The notes: generated by a model from the letters alone, not told the origin. DNA of 64,000 bases from Dichomitus squalens LYAD-421 SS1 (GCF_000275845.1 NW_006766887.1:1136770-1200769), one strand, 5' to 3'; counted from the stretch's first letter, positions 30,717-43,277 are shown. Numbers and translations are program-made.

Positions 30717-33700
30717 ATGTCTTCCGTTGCTGCCTTGCAATCGCCCACGCCTGGCGAAGAAGATCTCGCCCAACTCTACCACCAAGTCCTGGCTGGCTTC
30801 GCGGAAGAATCACCCTCTGGCGAACAACCAGTGCACCCCTCTATGTCTCCTTCGACGGATCGCGATATTGAGTCCTTCTACGGTCAGTATCATGACGGCG
30901 AAGGGACTCCAACTGCGACCAGACTTCAGTCATCCGCGCGGTCGGTTACCCACTGTGCGTCTTTCCGTTGCAGTGCCCACCGGTGTGATCTGACCTCCAC
31001 AAGCTTCCTACTACGGCCTCCCTCCTTCTCCACGGCCACCACCTCCGCCAACGAGCTCGCCTCCACCTCCACCTCCCAAGAGTTCGTCAAGTCCTCAATC
31101 TCCCTCCCAACGGGTACCCAGACCCCTCCCTCGCATACCTGGCTCTATGTCTGCTACGCCCGTACCGCCTCCTCCTCCTCCGCCCATCATCTATGGAGGC
31201 ATGCCCGAGCCGCACCCGTATCAGACGGTAGATGGCCAGCCGAAGCATACCAGTGTTGATGCGTACGTCTTCTCCTTGTTCATCGCGAGCTGAGTAGCGT
31301 GTTGATCTCTATTCGTTCAAGTGGGCGGCGACTTCCCCCAGCTCCGAGTTACAACGGATCTGCACCCTCTACTGCCAATGGTTACAGTCCTCTCTCAAGT
31401 GGATATGGCGGGCCAGTCAATCCTCCTCCCAACTCTGCAATGCTTCCGCGGCTACCGTCCCTGAACGGTGCGTACGTATCCGATCCTCGCCCAGGCTCCG
31501 CTGGTGCACGCCCTGGGTCCTCCGACAGCGCGTCGAGAGCGCCATTGGCGATGCCTGTGCCTGACACATCGGAGGCGTACGGCTGGCGTCAGAGCGACCC
31601 TCGCCGCCCTCCACCTGGCGCACAGGCCCCCAGGGTGCCGGGATACAACAACGTGTACGAGGACGAGCGGCCTCCCAGTTCCCCGTCAACTCTTGATATG
31701 TCGGATACGTACCAGGATTACCGCCCATACTCCCAACATTCTTCATCCTCGCTCGCAGCAGCGCCCCCCCTCACTCACAGTCAAAGCTGTACGTGTGCGC
31801 GCGTTCCATGTGGTGCTTCTGCTAATGTGCGCTGTAGATACTCCAGGTGTAACGGGGCTGGGACGTTCAACCTCCACCGACTCGGCAGAATCGTCGGCTT
31901 ACCCGAACGGTCTGGACCGTCATTCATCGTATACCACTCAAACCACTCGTACTACGATGTCCTCGAATTACCCGGACAGTGATACAGCCATCCGACCTAG
32001 TTCTTCCTTGGCCACTAGTGTTGATCGCGGTAACTCTGCGGGCTCCTATGTCTCTAAGAGCTCTGATGGTGGCTGGTCTACTTCTGGGCCTCCTTCAATC
32101 GCCCCGACGTTCCAGGGACAATCATCTTTCCAGGGACAATCCTCTCAACAGAGCTACTACCAAGTGCAGGACATGTATCGCGCGCAATCGCTCCAGGGCC
32201 CCGCTGCGTCGTCCTCGACATGGCGCGACCCTGATTTGCTGCGCACTGTCCAAGACCTCAAGCGTCCGCTTGAGCTGCACGAAAACTACGCGGACGAGGA
32301 CGACTTCTACGAGGAAGATCCCTCAGAGGACGGTGATGACCGGTTCTTCAACCCGGCGCTTCTCAGCCACATTGCCGTTCGGCTCCGTGATAAGGTTCCT
32401 CGTGGGACCCACGTCAAGGGCAGCATTCCCTACCCCCGGGCTTTCACTGGGAAAGACATTGTGGTATGTTACTATCCTTCCGGACGCGAATGACACTCAC
32501 CCATCGTGCCTTCAGTCGACCATTCAGTCGCAGATTCAGCGCGAGCTGCTCGTCACGCACGGCATCTCGACGAACGACCGCAGGGCGGCCCTACAGGTCG
32601 CGCGCAGTCTACAGAGCCAGCTGTTTTTCTACGAGGTCGAGTGGGTAGACAGACCGCTGCAGGATGGCGTCGAAGATGTGTACATGTTTTGGGACGACCA
32701 GGAAGGCGCGTCGGACGCGCGGATAGAACGGGAAGAACTCCCGACTGCCGTGATCACGCTGCTCACGCGGTGTTATGCGTCATCGTGTGACGATGACAAC
32801 CCGTGCTATTCGTACACTTGTCCGAGACGGGTAAGTTGATAACTCCTCGGATGTTGAGCACGTGCTGACGTTAACTGTAGAGGAGCGCTCTGCAACTTGT
32901 GGCGCCTACGGAGAACGAAGACGAAGAGGAGAAGGTTGGGGCAACGCTTCGAGTGTGCTTGGGATCGACTTAACGTACGACTCATACAGGACGAGTGGAC
33001 ACGGACAGTGCCTCCGGAGATCCTAGCGACCATTCCGGATAGCGAAGTCAACCGCCAGACGTAAGCTAGGTTTCGGTACCGCCACGCTCACTGTTCTGAT
33101 CTCCGCTTGCAGCATCATCCACAAGCTCATCCACAAAGAGAAGCAGTATCTTCGGGATTTGGACACCATCGAGAGTGTGAGTACATCGAGTGTAAAGCGT
33201 CGTCCGTGATACTCAGTCTTCGCGTGTAGCTCTACATCCGGCCTTTGCGTGCCGCGAACCCACCTGTGATTCGACCAAGCGAGATTGACGAATTCATCGA
33301 CGAGGTCTTCGGCAACGTGTTAGACCTCCGCGAGTGCAATCGCCACTTGCTTGAGACCATCTATGTACGCCAGCGCGAGCAAGCGCCAGTCATTCAATGC
33401 ATCGGCGACATCTTCCTCGATGCTGCTACGCAATTCCGTTTGGCGTACCCGATCTATGTTGGTCACTTGCCGGTCGCCGAGAAGCGCATGAAGGACGAGC
33501 TGGAGAAGAACGCCGAGTTCAAGCGCTTCGTGGAGGTTTGTCGTCTTGCTGTCTTCAAAACTACCCGTAGCATCTGTCTCATTTTCCCTATCTCACAGCA
33601 AGCTTCGCGGCATCCGGATGCGCACAAGCTGGACCTGAAACATTTCCTCAGCCGACCATCTGAGCATCTGCAGAAATACCCTGTTCTGCTCGAGGCTATC

Positions 33701-36700
33701 TGCAACGAGACGACAGACGGTAATCCTGATGTCGAGTTCCTGAAGGAGGCAATCGCTGCGATCAAGAAGCTGCAGACCGTCGCGCAGCTGTGGACTTGGC
33801 AGAATGCGATGGGTAGAGGTCCTACAGGCAAGCTGGAGTGGCATAATCTTGTTCCAGAGGACGTCCGCGCGAGCTTGTCGAAGCACGAGGTCAAGCGTCA
33901 GAAGTAAGTTGGTCATTGAGCTTTCCATTCAGGACACAAGCCGGCTGACGCTGCTGCCAGCATCATCTTCGAGGTCATCAAGGGCGAGATGGACTACGTT
34001 CGAGATCTCGAGAATATCGAAGTGGTACGCCGGTTTCCGTCTCCTGAGCGTCACAAGCAGGACTTGCTGACGCCGATGCTAGATGTACGTGGGACCGTTG
34101 CGTGAGATGGACCCGCCAATCATCCCACGGGACCGTCTCGAGCAATTTATCCAGGAGGTCTTTCATAACTACGCCGAGCTACATGCGCACCACCGGCGGA
34201 TGCTGGAGAAGCTACATGAGATCCAGCGTGATGAGCATCCGGTCATCCGTAGTATCACGGCTGCGATCTACGACGCGGTGCTCAACTTCAGGGAGGCGTA
34301 CATGGAGTACATCCCCAATTACCCTATCGCGGCGTACCGGATTGATGACGAGATGGCGAACAACCCACAATTCAAGGCTTTTGTGGACGTAAGTTTGAGA
34401 CCTTTCTGGTGCACTGCGCGAGTACTGTGGTCTGATAGAACTCTACTCCAGCAATGCACACGGCATCCCGACGCACACCGTCTTGACATGAAGAACTTCA
34501 TCAACCGGCCCATACCGCGTTTACTCCGTTATGAATTGCTGTTGAAGAACATCCTAGACGAGACACCAGAGGGACACGAGGATCGCGACTATATCCCCCA
34601 AGTGCTTGACGTCATCAAGGCCCTCGGTAAGGAGACCGAGCCCGGTGTCGTCTCGGCCAAGCAGAAGGTCGAAGTCTGGCGCTACAACTCGAACCTCGTG
34701 TTCAAGAAGGAGGAGCAGATCGTGAGTCTAGTGGCAAACATCTCCTTAGTGGGACAATGTATCTGATAGATATGCGCCTATAGGACATGGACTTGCTTAA
34801 TGAGAACCGCTCGCTCATCCACACAGGCAAGCTCTTGCGCCAGCCGGACACTGGATTCGAATGGAATGGCTGGACTGAGCTATTTGTCCTCCTTTTCGAC
34901 AACTACTGTAGGTTCCAATAGCAAAACTTCTGTCAGAGCGTGCAGTTGACTGACACTCTACAGTGGTCATGACGAAGGTGAAGGAGAAGGACGGTGTTAC
35001 AAAGTATCACGTCTACCGACGTGTAAGCCTTCTCGGTCCGCTTTGTAGCAGGTCGTTGGCTGACGTAGCCCACTCTATAGCCAATACCTCTAGACTTGCT
35101 GACACTGGCCAACTTCACGGACCCCCCAACTCAACGCGGAAACAGTATCCTCCGTCTCGGTCGGTCCGAGCGGCATGCGGGTGATGCGGGTACTCCAACG
35201 GGCGCTGCCACGTCCCCGGAGACCGCGACCGACTCTCGTCTCGTGTACCCGTGCACGATCCACCATAATGGTCGTTTAGGCGGGCTATATACCGTCTTCG
35301 CAGAGTCGGCACAGGTGCGGACTGAATGGAAGCAAAAGCTAGAAGAGGCGATTGGCTTGCGGAAGGTCGTGCAAGATTCGAACAAGGTGTTCGAGATCGA
35401 GACGCTCAGCGCGGACACGTTCTTGGTGCCGTCGATGATGGGCAACTCGAACGCATCCTGGAGCCATGAGAACGCGTTCACTGGCAAGGTCACTTGCTCC
35501 GTTCCCTTCAGTAAGTAGCTTTGCGAAGGTCACAGACTACAAGCTGATGGCTTGTCGGTAGCCACTGCTGACGGTCGTGGTCTGGTCGCCATTGGATGCG
35601 CCGAGGGTGTCTGGATCGGCTTCCGACACGACTCTCGATGTAGGTTTTTCCAATTGATTCCAATCCGGTTGCTGACTACTTCGGATAGCCCTACGTCGTG
35701 TGCTCCACCTCAAGATGGTCACTCAGTGTGCCATGCTCGAGGACTTCGGTATATTCCTTGTATTGGCAGATAAGGTGGGTATACTCCTGGCTTGAGAAAA
35801 TCTATCACGAGATTCACCGACGACAATTCGCAGTCGCTCTTCGCATACCACATCGAGGCTTTGGTGCCGTCGTCGCCTCAGAGTGCCCATACTACGCAAA
35901 CGCCTCAGAAACTGAGCGGCAGTAAAGACGTCCACTTCTTCAGCGTTGGGAACCTCAACGGGCGCACACTTGTCATTTACATGAAGAAGAAAGGAGTGCG
36001 TGGATCTGATGCCAATTTCTTCCTATTGCTGACCATCCTGGGGTAGCTGGACAGCGTGTTCCGTGTGTTGGAACCTGTTGTTGGCAAGATCAACGAGCGG
36101 TCGAAGGCTCCCCAAACCTTCGGTTCCCGTCTCGGTTTGCGCTCACAGCGATCGGAATGGTTCCGAGTTTACAGGGTATGGCGATCGCAATGCTGAGCGT
36201 GATTGCAAGCTAACTTGCCTGATCAGGACTTCTTCCTGCCTTCCGAAGCGTTCGATCTCATCTTCCTCAAGGCTAAGATTGTCATTCTATGCACGAAGGG
36301 CTTTGAAATCATGGATCTCACAGAGTAAGCTCTTATGTTCATCGCTTCGCAGACTTGGCGTCTGATGTATTACACAGCTTCAAAAGTGTCACGATTCCTC
36401 AGCGTGATGATCCTCGACTTGAGAAATTGGCCAAGAGATGTGAGAGCTGTCGCCCCATGGGGATGTTCCGCTCCAGCAACGACGAGTTCCTGCTGTGCTA
36501 CGATGGTAAGCTAGTCGACGGGCATGGGCATAGGCATGCTTACACCATTACTCACGCCTCTGTGTATGTGCTCAGAATTTGGCCTGTATGTGGATCGTCA
36601 CGGAGATCCCAGCCGTTCGATGGGCACTATCGAATGGGAAGGTACCGCGGAGCATGTGGCGTGGCATCCGCCTTACGTCCTGTTGTTCGACAGCCGTTTC

Positions 36701-37072
36701 ATCGAGATCCGCCATGTCGAGACCGGCCGCCTTGCCCAGATCATACACGGTAACGACGTGCGCTGCATTTGGGACGGGCGCGGTGTTACAGGAGTTCCTC
36801 CCGCCACGCCTGTCCCTGAAGGGTATGGGCAGGAGACAATATCACAAGAGCCACGTGTCCATGGTGTCATGAACGCCACCGACGTTCCTACTGGGCCAAA
36901 TTCGCGCGTGGGCCGCCCTGTTGCACAGCACGTCTTTGAGCTCATACCCACAATACCCCTCTATCTACCCGGATCTCTTGCTTCGCCGTCACAGTCAACG
37001 ACATACTTCTCGCAGAACAATTCGCCCCCGCACTCTCCGCGCCTCAATCCCGCACTCTCGTGGCGGTCATGA
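30717..37072 (+). CDS. Rho guanine nucleotide exchange factor, DEP-DH-DH-PH-CNH
   Basis: Large gene with about seventeen introns, coding for roughly 1,700 residues. Order: a proline/serine-rich N-terminus with long PPPP runs; a DEP-like domain (LLSHIAVRLRDKVPRGTHVK to YMFWDD); a first DH-like domain (NRQTIIHKLIHKEKQYLRDL, RPSEHLQKYPVLLEAI); a second DH domain (QNIIFEVIKGEMDYVRDLEN, RPIPRLLRYELLLKNILDET); a PH domain (LIHTGKLLRQPDTGFEWNGW, ELFVLLFDNYLVMTK, with RRPIPLDLLTL); and a C-terminal CNH domain (TCSVPFTTADGRGLVAIGCA to HVFELIPTIPLYLPG). This matches Rom1/Rom2-like activators of Rho1, which drive beta-1,3-glucan synthesis and cell wall integrity signalling. The two DH units align along their whole length, so one arose by internal duplication. 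The frame appears intact throughout. Confidence 0.93.
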
Positions 37073-37611
37073 TGACGAACACTAGCGCCATTTTACTTCG
37101 AGTATACGTACATCATATTCTCCTGTTTGCACGCGCACGCTCCTTGACTATCCTGTCCGTCGCTCGAAGCTCCGTGGATTACCTAAGTATTGACAAGTAT
37201 CATATGTGGATATAGATGCCCTCTCTGTAATAACATGACATAACCGCTTCGAGATATATCTCGTCACGACAATATTTCGTTTGCTCCGTTCCGGCCCTTA
37301 ATTTGTAGCTGCGAATCTGTATTCACGACAGGCAGGGCACGTAATACAATCCTGTGAAATGTAAGAGATTTTCCGGGATAGCCCTAGCTTGAACAACTGA
37401 TATCCCCTCCATCTCTCCCACAAGTATAGGATGACTTTCACAAAAAGCTACTATACGTTTCTTCTCATACAACAGAACAACTATGAAGTGCCACTCACCA
37501 CAGTGGAGAAAGGAGTTTAATCTGTAGCTTTCACAAAGGTTTTCTGGCGCTCAATCTGTGAAAGCCAACCTTTCCCGGACATTTTCTCTGACAGTGCGAG
37601 CGTGTGGGAAT
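37073..37611. other. intergenic, Rho GEF 3' region
   Basis: AT-richer than its surroundings, with no coding frame. It holds the Rho GEF 3' untranslated region and ends at the fold-back element. Confidence 0.4.
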
Positions 37612-37950
37612 CACGACGGGCATTGGCCAATGCCCCGGACCCAAATCGGGACAAAGAAATGGACCGAGAATGTACGCCTTTCCCGATCCTGGTCCCAAAG
37701 CCTAGCTCCGGACCCCAGCTAGCTGGCGCTAAGCCCCGAAAAGGGATATTAGTGCTGACAAACTATATGACATCAGCGTGTTTGCTCCTTTTTTGGATAG
37801 TCGGGAGCGCTGATATCCTGTTTCTGGTATCAGAGCGCGGGCTGGCTCGGGTCCGGAACTAGGCTTTGGGACGTGACCGTGACAGAAGTACATTTCCAAG
37901 CCTGTCTCCGGTCCTGTTTGGGACCGCGGCATTGGCCAATGCCCGTCGTG
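37612..37950. mobile_element. fold-back (inverted repeat) element
   Basis: Two imperfect arms of about 155 bp in inverted orientation (37612-37766 and 37950-37797) flank a central loop of about 30 nt. Both arms begin with CACGACGGGCATTGGCCAAT and share CCCAAAGCCTAG and TCCGGACCC. The same protein-like string RRALANA appears when each strand is read. Each arm also contains its own palindrome, GGGCATTGGCCAATGCCC (left arm 37618-37635). Overall identity of the arms looks like 70-80%. There is no transposase. A non-autonomous fold-back or MITE-type element, or an old inverted duplication, is the best explanation. No target-site duplication was identified. Confidence 0.7.
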
Positions 37951-38180
37951 AATGGTGTAATAATCTCTCGGGTTCAATTCTCAGAAAGGCATAGAAAAAG
38001 TCCTTTTTTGCGTGATGTGGTATAAATGTTATTGTTTCCGGGCGAAGTAAAGACTGTCTCGACATTTCTCTCGCCTTTCTTCGCACGAGAATCTGGCCAG
38101 TGCCTGCCGTGATTGTTAATGTTGCGCTTTGGGATGCTTGTGGCGTGGTGGATGGCCTATGCTACAAGCTAGGGACACCT

Positions 38181-38187
38181 TATAAAA
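38181..38187 (+). promoter_or_regulatory. TATA box
   Basis: TATAAAA, 40 bp upstream of the start codon at 38227. Confidence 0.5.
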
Positions 38188-38226
38188 CGCCTGAATGCTG
38201 GGTGGACTGGCCCAACTCACTCAACT

Positions 38227-38592
38227 ATGTCCGCTGATAACAACCAAGCTCCCTACTGGCCTCCACCACTCGGTCCATCGTCAGTCTACCTCGAGGCACC
38301 GCCGGGGACCATCAGCGGAGAGGAGCTTGCAAAGATGGTTCCACCCATGCCAACCATTGACTGGGACGCCCCTTGTGAGCTCACGCCGTCGGACGACGAG
38401 AGCATTGAGGGACCGTCACCCAAGAAATCTCGCGCACGGACGACTAAGAAGCCATCGACTAAAGTGCAAGCATCGCAGAAATCCCCACGGAAGCCGGACT
38501 CTACACGCGGAAGAACGCAGAAGCAGGATGCGGCTTCTACACAGGCCAAGAAAGAGGCGAAGCAGAAGGGCACCAAGAAGGGAGGAGCTTGA
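38227..38592 (+). CDS. small hypothetical protein with basic C-terminus
   Basis: Single frame of 121 residues. No family recognised. The N-terminal half is proline-rich and acidic (YWPPPLGPSS, TPSDDESIEGP). From residue 65 on it is Lys/Arg/Ser/Thr-rich (SPKKSRARTTKKPSTK, then AKKEAKQKGTKKGGA), with likely nuclear localisation signals, and disordered throughout. A good TATA box stands at a normal distance and the frame has coding-type composition, so I consider the gene real. A chromatin- or nucleic-acid-associated protein is possible but unproven. Confidence 0.55.
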   Translation: MSADNNQAPYWPPPLGPSSVYLEAPPGTISGEELAKMVPPMPTIDWDAPCELTPSDDESIEGPSPKKSRARTTKKPSTKVQASQKSPRKPDSTRGRTQKQDAASTQAKKEAKQKGTKKGGA

Positions 38593-39184
38593 ACACAGCC
38601 TTATAGCCGCTGAAGTTGGGTCGCCCATTACCCCGGCCGTATGCTGCCTGATGTTCCTCATAACTGCCTTCTGTTTACTTGTTACACACAATCCTTTGTA
38701 TGCTGTCTCGCTAGCTTCCACCGTTCTGGGCGTTGCGGTAGCAGATCCGTCAGCTACTTACGAATCACTAACGGGGGGCTAATGGATGGTAAATAAACCC
38801 GCAGGACAGGAAAGAGGGAAGCCAAACACGGAGGGTGATCTCGAGTCGCGTCTCACACTGGCATGGGAAATATGAATGCTGCATACATCAACTGTCCAGA
38901 CTCGCCTATACACTGCGGATAACGCTACGCGACCAGTCGCAGAGTACGGTGAAGTGAACGACAGAGGGTGCGGAGTGATTTGAGAGTACAGAAAAGAAGA
39001 AGTTACGGATAGATGGATAAGGTTCAGCACTGGCAGCCTACGACGCGGTCACGCAGAGCGACACACCGCGACTCGCGTCAGTGATGAGGCGCGCTGACTG
39101 AAAATCTACATATGGCAACAAGCCTCGATTAATCTGACAGTAAATGTTATACAGCAAGGAGCTTACCCGTGAACGACTAAGCGT
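38593..39184. other. intergenic
   Basis: Between two converging genes. Contains the 3' regions; nothing else recognised. Confidence 0.4.
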
Positions 39185-39629
39185 TTAGCAGCGGTAGAAG
39201 CACTTCATGCTCTTGGCGTTGGGAGCGGCAGCGCACTTGCCACCTCCAACGACGACGTTGCCGGTATCCTAGTCACAGGTCATCGTCAGCATCCGCAATG
39301 CGGTGAACTACAACCACGAAACAGAACAAAGTGAGGAAGGGAGGCAAACTCACAGTCTGCTCGACGCTGCAGTTGTCATCCGAGTAGAGGGTGCAGTCCG
39401 TGCCGAAGGTACCGTCGCCGGAGACGAACACGCTGCTGAAGCTATCGAACTGGAAGCAGTTGCCCTCGCAGGTCGGCTTAAAGCTGCCGATGGGGTCGCC
39501 CTTGCACTGGTCGTTGGAGTAGAACTTGACACATTCGCCGTTGGCGACGCCGCCGCTGTTCTGGCAGTTGGCCGCGAACGTGGTGGGGAGCATTGCGGCG
39601 AGGACGAGGGTAGCGATGGTGAGCTGCAT
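39185..39629 (-). CDS. small cysteine-rich secreted protein (SSP-B)
   Basis: Exons 39629-39354 and 39268-39185 with a phase 0 intron of 85 nt (39353-39269) code for 119 residues. Signal peptide in residues 1-19 (IATLVLAAMLPTTFA), then ten cysteines in the same positions as in SSP-A. About 104 of 119 positions are identical, and the intron falls at the same codon (after SVEQT). One residue is inserted (FDSFSS against ADFSS). Intron sequences differ in length and content while exons are nearly the same, consistent with selection on the protein. Role unknown; extracellular location inferred. Confidence 0.85.
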
Positions 39630-42600
39630 GTTTGCGGTGGCGGCGCAAGGATGGGTCGTTGAGCTGAGAATGGAGGTGAAGTGGAGGCTCTGGTTGAGTT
39701 GCTGGATACTCTGGTTGAGCTGGAGATTGAGGCTTCAAGGACACCTCTATATATACTAGGCGTAGCCTTCCACTCCGCGCTATTCTGTGTAGCCGAGGCG
39801 CACATCGTGCGGGATGAAGCCGAGCATAAATGCGCCTGGAACGCATTGAGAGCATTGAAGGCATTGACGCGGGTGAACTGGGAGCCGAGAAAAACAGAAA
39901 GGAATATGAAATCAGCTGGTAACCGTATGAATTGGGAGAAATCGGGACCACAGAATGGACAATAGATTCTAACCTTGAAGAATCAGGCAAGCGTGCGAGG
40001 GAGTTACTAGTGGGCTCGGTCTTGCTCGGTCTTGCATCCGTGCATGCTTAGTGCTAGCCGAGCAACGCCGAGCTTCATGCAAGCATACTGGGTGCGCAAA
40101 TGAGGAAAAGAGGGGAGCAAGCGCGCAGACCGAGAGGTTTGGCTCCACTCACAAGACTCAGTGCGGCGCTGAGCGCGCACCGCCCTTTGACCGCGCTTGT
40201 GACGAGCGCACTTGAGCTGGCTGTGCTGTCACGATTAATCAGCAACAGAGCGTGCAGGTGCACTGGACGCTTCTTAACGTACTGATCATTCTGGGTCTTG
40301 GACAACCATCTTCCAATGGCCTAGTTCAGCGGCCACGCCCACTTGTACAAGCGCGCCGTCGCCGCCCGCAGTGACTGAATATATGTCAATGCAGGGGAGA
40401 ATTTTTTGGTCGTCAGGTGAACTACTGCCGGAGCCTTGTATTGCAAATGACTTCTCTGGACGCTTACCTATCCACCTCGACCGATGCCCGTCGGGAATTC
40501 CGAGTACCCTGAAATGCCAGTTGCCTTGTACATATTGAACGCATGATAAGGAACAGACAAATCTGGGTCCTCCCGAATGCTGCTACCGGTCAAAACTTAG
40601 CCCTTGAGTAGATGCGCCCTCATTGAATGTAGGACCCGATGTGCTCTAGTCGAGCCTATGAGCGACAGCACTTGTTACGTGACGGTGAACGAATTACTCA
40701 CATGGGATCCTGCGTGGGTCTCATGATCATGATGAGTGCTCATCTACCTCGTAGTCACGGGCTGCACTCGGGAAATCTTCGTTAGAAATAGGTTATGTTG
40801 CAGACCTGTGCCAAGAATGTAGAGCGACGAGACCGTCACGTTGCCCAAGCTGAGCCAGAACCACACGGCTGTGCGTATTCTACAATAATGGCTACTCTGT
40901 ACGAGATAGAGCGTTTGCTTGATGCAGAAGAGCAGGTGCTCTTGACTGGGCTGCGGTGTGACACGGTTTGTAGGGGAGAATCTGGTTGGGGACATCAGCA
41001 AGGCCGTAACGTGTACGCACAGTGGCCATGGAGGGCAGTACTTACTCAATCTGATCGTCCTTGTAGCGGCACGTCGGATCCTACAAGCGCACACAGAATT
41101 GAATTAGAGTGTTGAAACCTGCAGCATGGCCTGAATGAACGCTCTCCGAGTCCGAGTTTCCCGAGTTCCCTCGTGTTAGAGGAGATACGGCCAGGATCAT
41201 TGCAGAGTGCCTCAGGGCTCGGCGGCGCGCGGATCCACATCTGACGCTTGATCGGCCTTGTGGTCGTTAGTGACGATCTAACCTCGAAACGCTGCGAGAA
41301 CACAATACTCAAGCGTTAATTCACTAATGGGCTAGAAGCCTGATCGGAGGCATGAACAAGTCGGCGATGAGATGGCCAAGTCACCGCCAGCGGAGCGTTA
41401 GACGCCTGCGCCGGCAATACCCGCGACGGCTCCCGACGACTCGGAGTCAACGCGACTTCATCTGTGTCCCCATCATTTTTCCCCCTCTTGGCCTCACTAT
41501 CTATCTCATCTTCAGCCTTTGCTCGCGGTGGCTACTCCCGATATGAGTCTTCCTTGGGTGTTCAAGCTGCCCATAGAACCTGCTCGACAGTGCCCTTGCG
41601 GCACCATTCAAATTGGCCAAGGTACGCACATTCTATCTCTTCTTATTCCTCCTGCCTATCGAAACACGCAGTTTGACGGCGTATCTCTTTTAGGCGTAAC
41701 GCTTTCACCTACAACCTGTGTATCAGTATCGGCAGTGTATATATCTCTATCACGTTCGGTGCAATGAATGGCCTGCATCTGTCGAGCCTTGTGAGCGAGA
41801 TAGACATGGAAGGATCAATTTTCCCCCACTTTCCTCTGGGTAGTATTTTCAGACGACTCACTGACTCAGGTCCTGGAGACATCTATGTGAGCTTTGCTGT
41901 AGGGACTTCGCCTTTGGCGCTGCGTGAGCAGGTCTGTAACTCCCGATTGCGATAGGATCTGTGTATTCATCGAAGCGTGTTGCCAGTGCTTGCCAGTGGC
42001 ACAGTTCACAGCCTCTGCAAGGATCCACTACTTGGAAATGGATCTTTCTTACGCACTCATTGCTGAGGCGCTCTTAACTGGACCATTTCACTTGTTGGCT
42101 CGCGCGTGATCTCTGGCATTTCTCAGAATGCCTGCACCTACAAAAACGATGCATGCGAAGCTCTCGTTTTGGGACATGTGACCTATTGCATAGTCACGCT
42201 CGTGCATCCAACTTGCAGGATCATTTCAGTACACGAGCCACTTGACCACACTTACGGGCGGTCCGCAAGCTCCTACACAAGCGTTTCAGGACCCGATGAT
42301 AGAGTAATTCATTCGCGCCTGGACGAACCTACCCTAGCCCACAGTCCAGGACTCCAGGACCTAGGACTCCCCGTGCATCTAGACCTGTGAAGCAGATCGT
42401 GTCCAATGGAGCTTCGCCACGTTTCCCCGTGCGCAAGCACTTGACTAGCAGCCATTTCCCTCGCACTAAACACCGCTGAGGCAGATCGGTGCCCCTGCGG
42501 TTGATCACCCACAGAGGATAGAGTATGGTCCTGTATTCTTTCTCGCCAGACGCCTGATACGGCACGACATGACCACGATGACGTCCTTCGTTGCGTCCGC

Positions 42601-42957
42601 ACGCTCCATGGGATCCTGCATTCAAGATATGGGAGAACCCTTCTGGTGGCCTCGAGGACATGCAGTGGGAGTAGAGTATAGGGCTTCTATGATGATGTAG
42701 TATCTGGTGTGGAGAGTATCGTTGAAGTACCTGACATTCAGCAGGCGGCTAACAAAGTTGATGTACACCAGTTGCGTTGCACCGGTGCCACCTGGAGGAA
42801 TGCGAGTGCTCTGCAGTGTAGTCGATGCGTGAACCCCTTCCTCGGGCTGTTTAGGAAGACTGGTGGTTCGTCGCAGGATCACCACTGTCTCCGTCGAGGA
42901 CCGAAATTCAGCACGATCGCAAGATCCGAAAGTCACGGTGTACGGTAGTAGTAGCCG
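39630..42957. other. gene-poor stretch, nothing recognised
   Basis: About 3.3 kb apart from the SSP-B promoter at its left end. Frames of up to 127 codons occur on both strands (40744-41115, 41464-42110, 42309-43005), some with plausible splice sites. I could not join any into a recognisable protein. It may hold decayed or very fast-evolving genes. Confidence 0.4.
39748..39755 (-). promoter_or_regulatory. TATA box of SSP-B
   Basis: TATATATA on the minus strand, about 120 bp upstream of the start codon. The block at 39736-39715 (GAAGCCTCAATCTCCAGCTC) repeats that upstream of SSP-A. Confidence 0.6.
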
Positions 42958-43277
42958 CATCAGCAAAAGTGTAAAAATCTTTTGCCGTATTGCCCGTTCA
43001 GGCAATACTCAGCGAGAGCACGCAATATACGTCAGATCATGCGCTGTCATGGGTGGTCTTGCAATGTCGTAAATATATTGCAAGACCTTGCAATATCCCA
43101 CAACACCAGGCAATATCGGCAATACCGGGCAATACTTCGCATTATCGCAGGTATTGCGAGGTATTGCCGGTATTGCGCGCTCTCGGAATACATTTCCGGT
43201 ATTGCAAGACCGTGCCACAACTGGCGCTTCAGGCAATGTCCGCAATCCTGTAGGATATTTTTACACTTTTGCTGATG
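42958..43277. mobile_element. MITE-like element with terminal inverted repeats
   Basis: A 320-bp unit bounded by a perfect 21-bp inverted repeat, CATCAGCAAAAGTGTAAAAA plus T, at 42958-42978 and 43277-43257. Inside, the pentamer GCAAT or its complement ATTGC occurs 15 times, mostly GCAAT in the left half and ATTGC in the right half, so the whole unit is a loose palindrome. It codes for nothing. Terminal repeats with dense subterminal motifs are typical of non-autonomous cut-and-paste DNA transposons, where such motifs bind the transposase. I could not find a convincing target-site duplication, so the superfamily is open. Confidence 0.85.

Noticed and set aside
37960..37985. GGGTTCAATTCTC, another B-box-like string
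   Set aside because: No cloverleaf can be drawn and it lies just outside the fold-back element.
40744..41115. Overlapping frames with possible splice sites on the minus strand
   Set aside because: No extension gives a recognisable domain and the two strands compete equally; left as unassigned.
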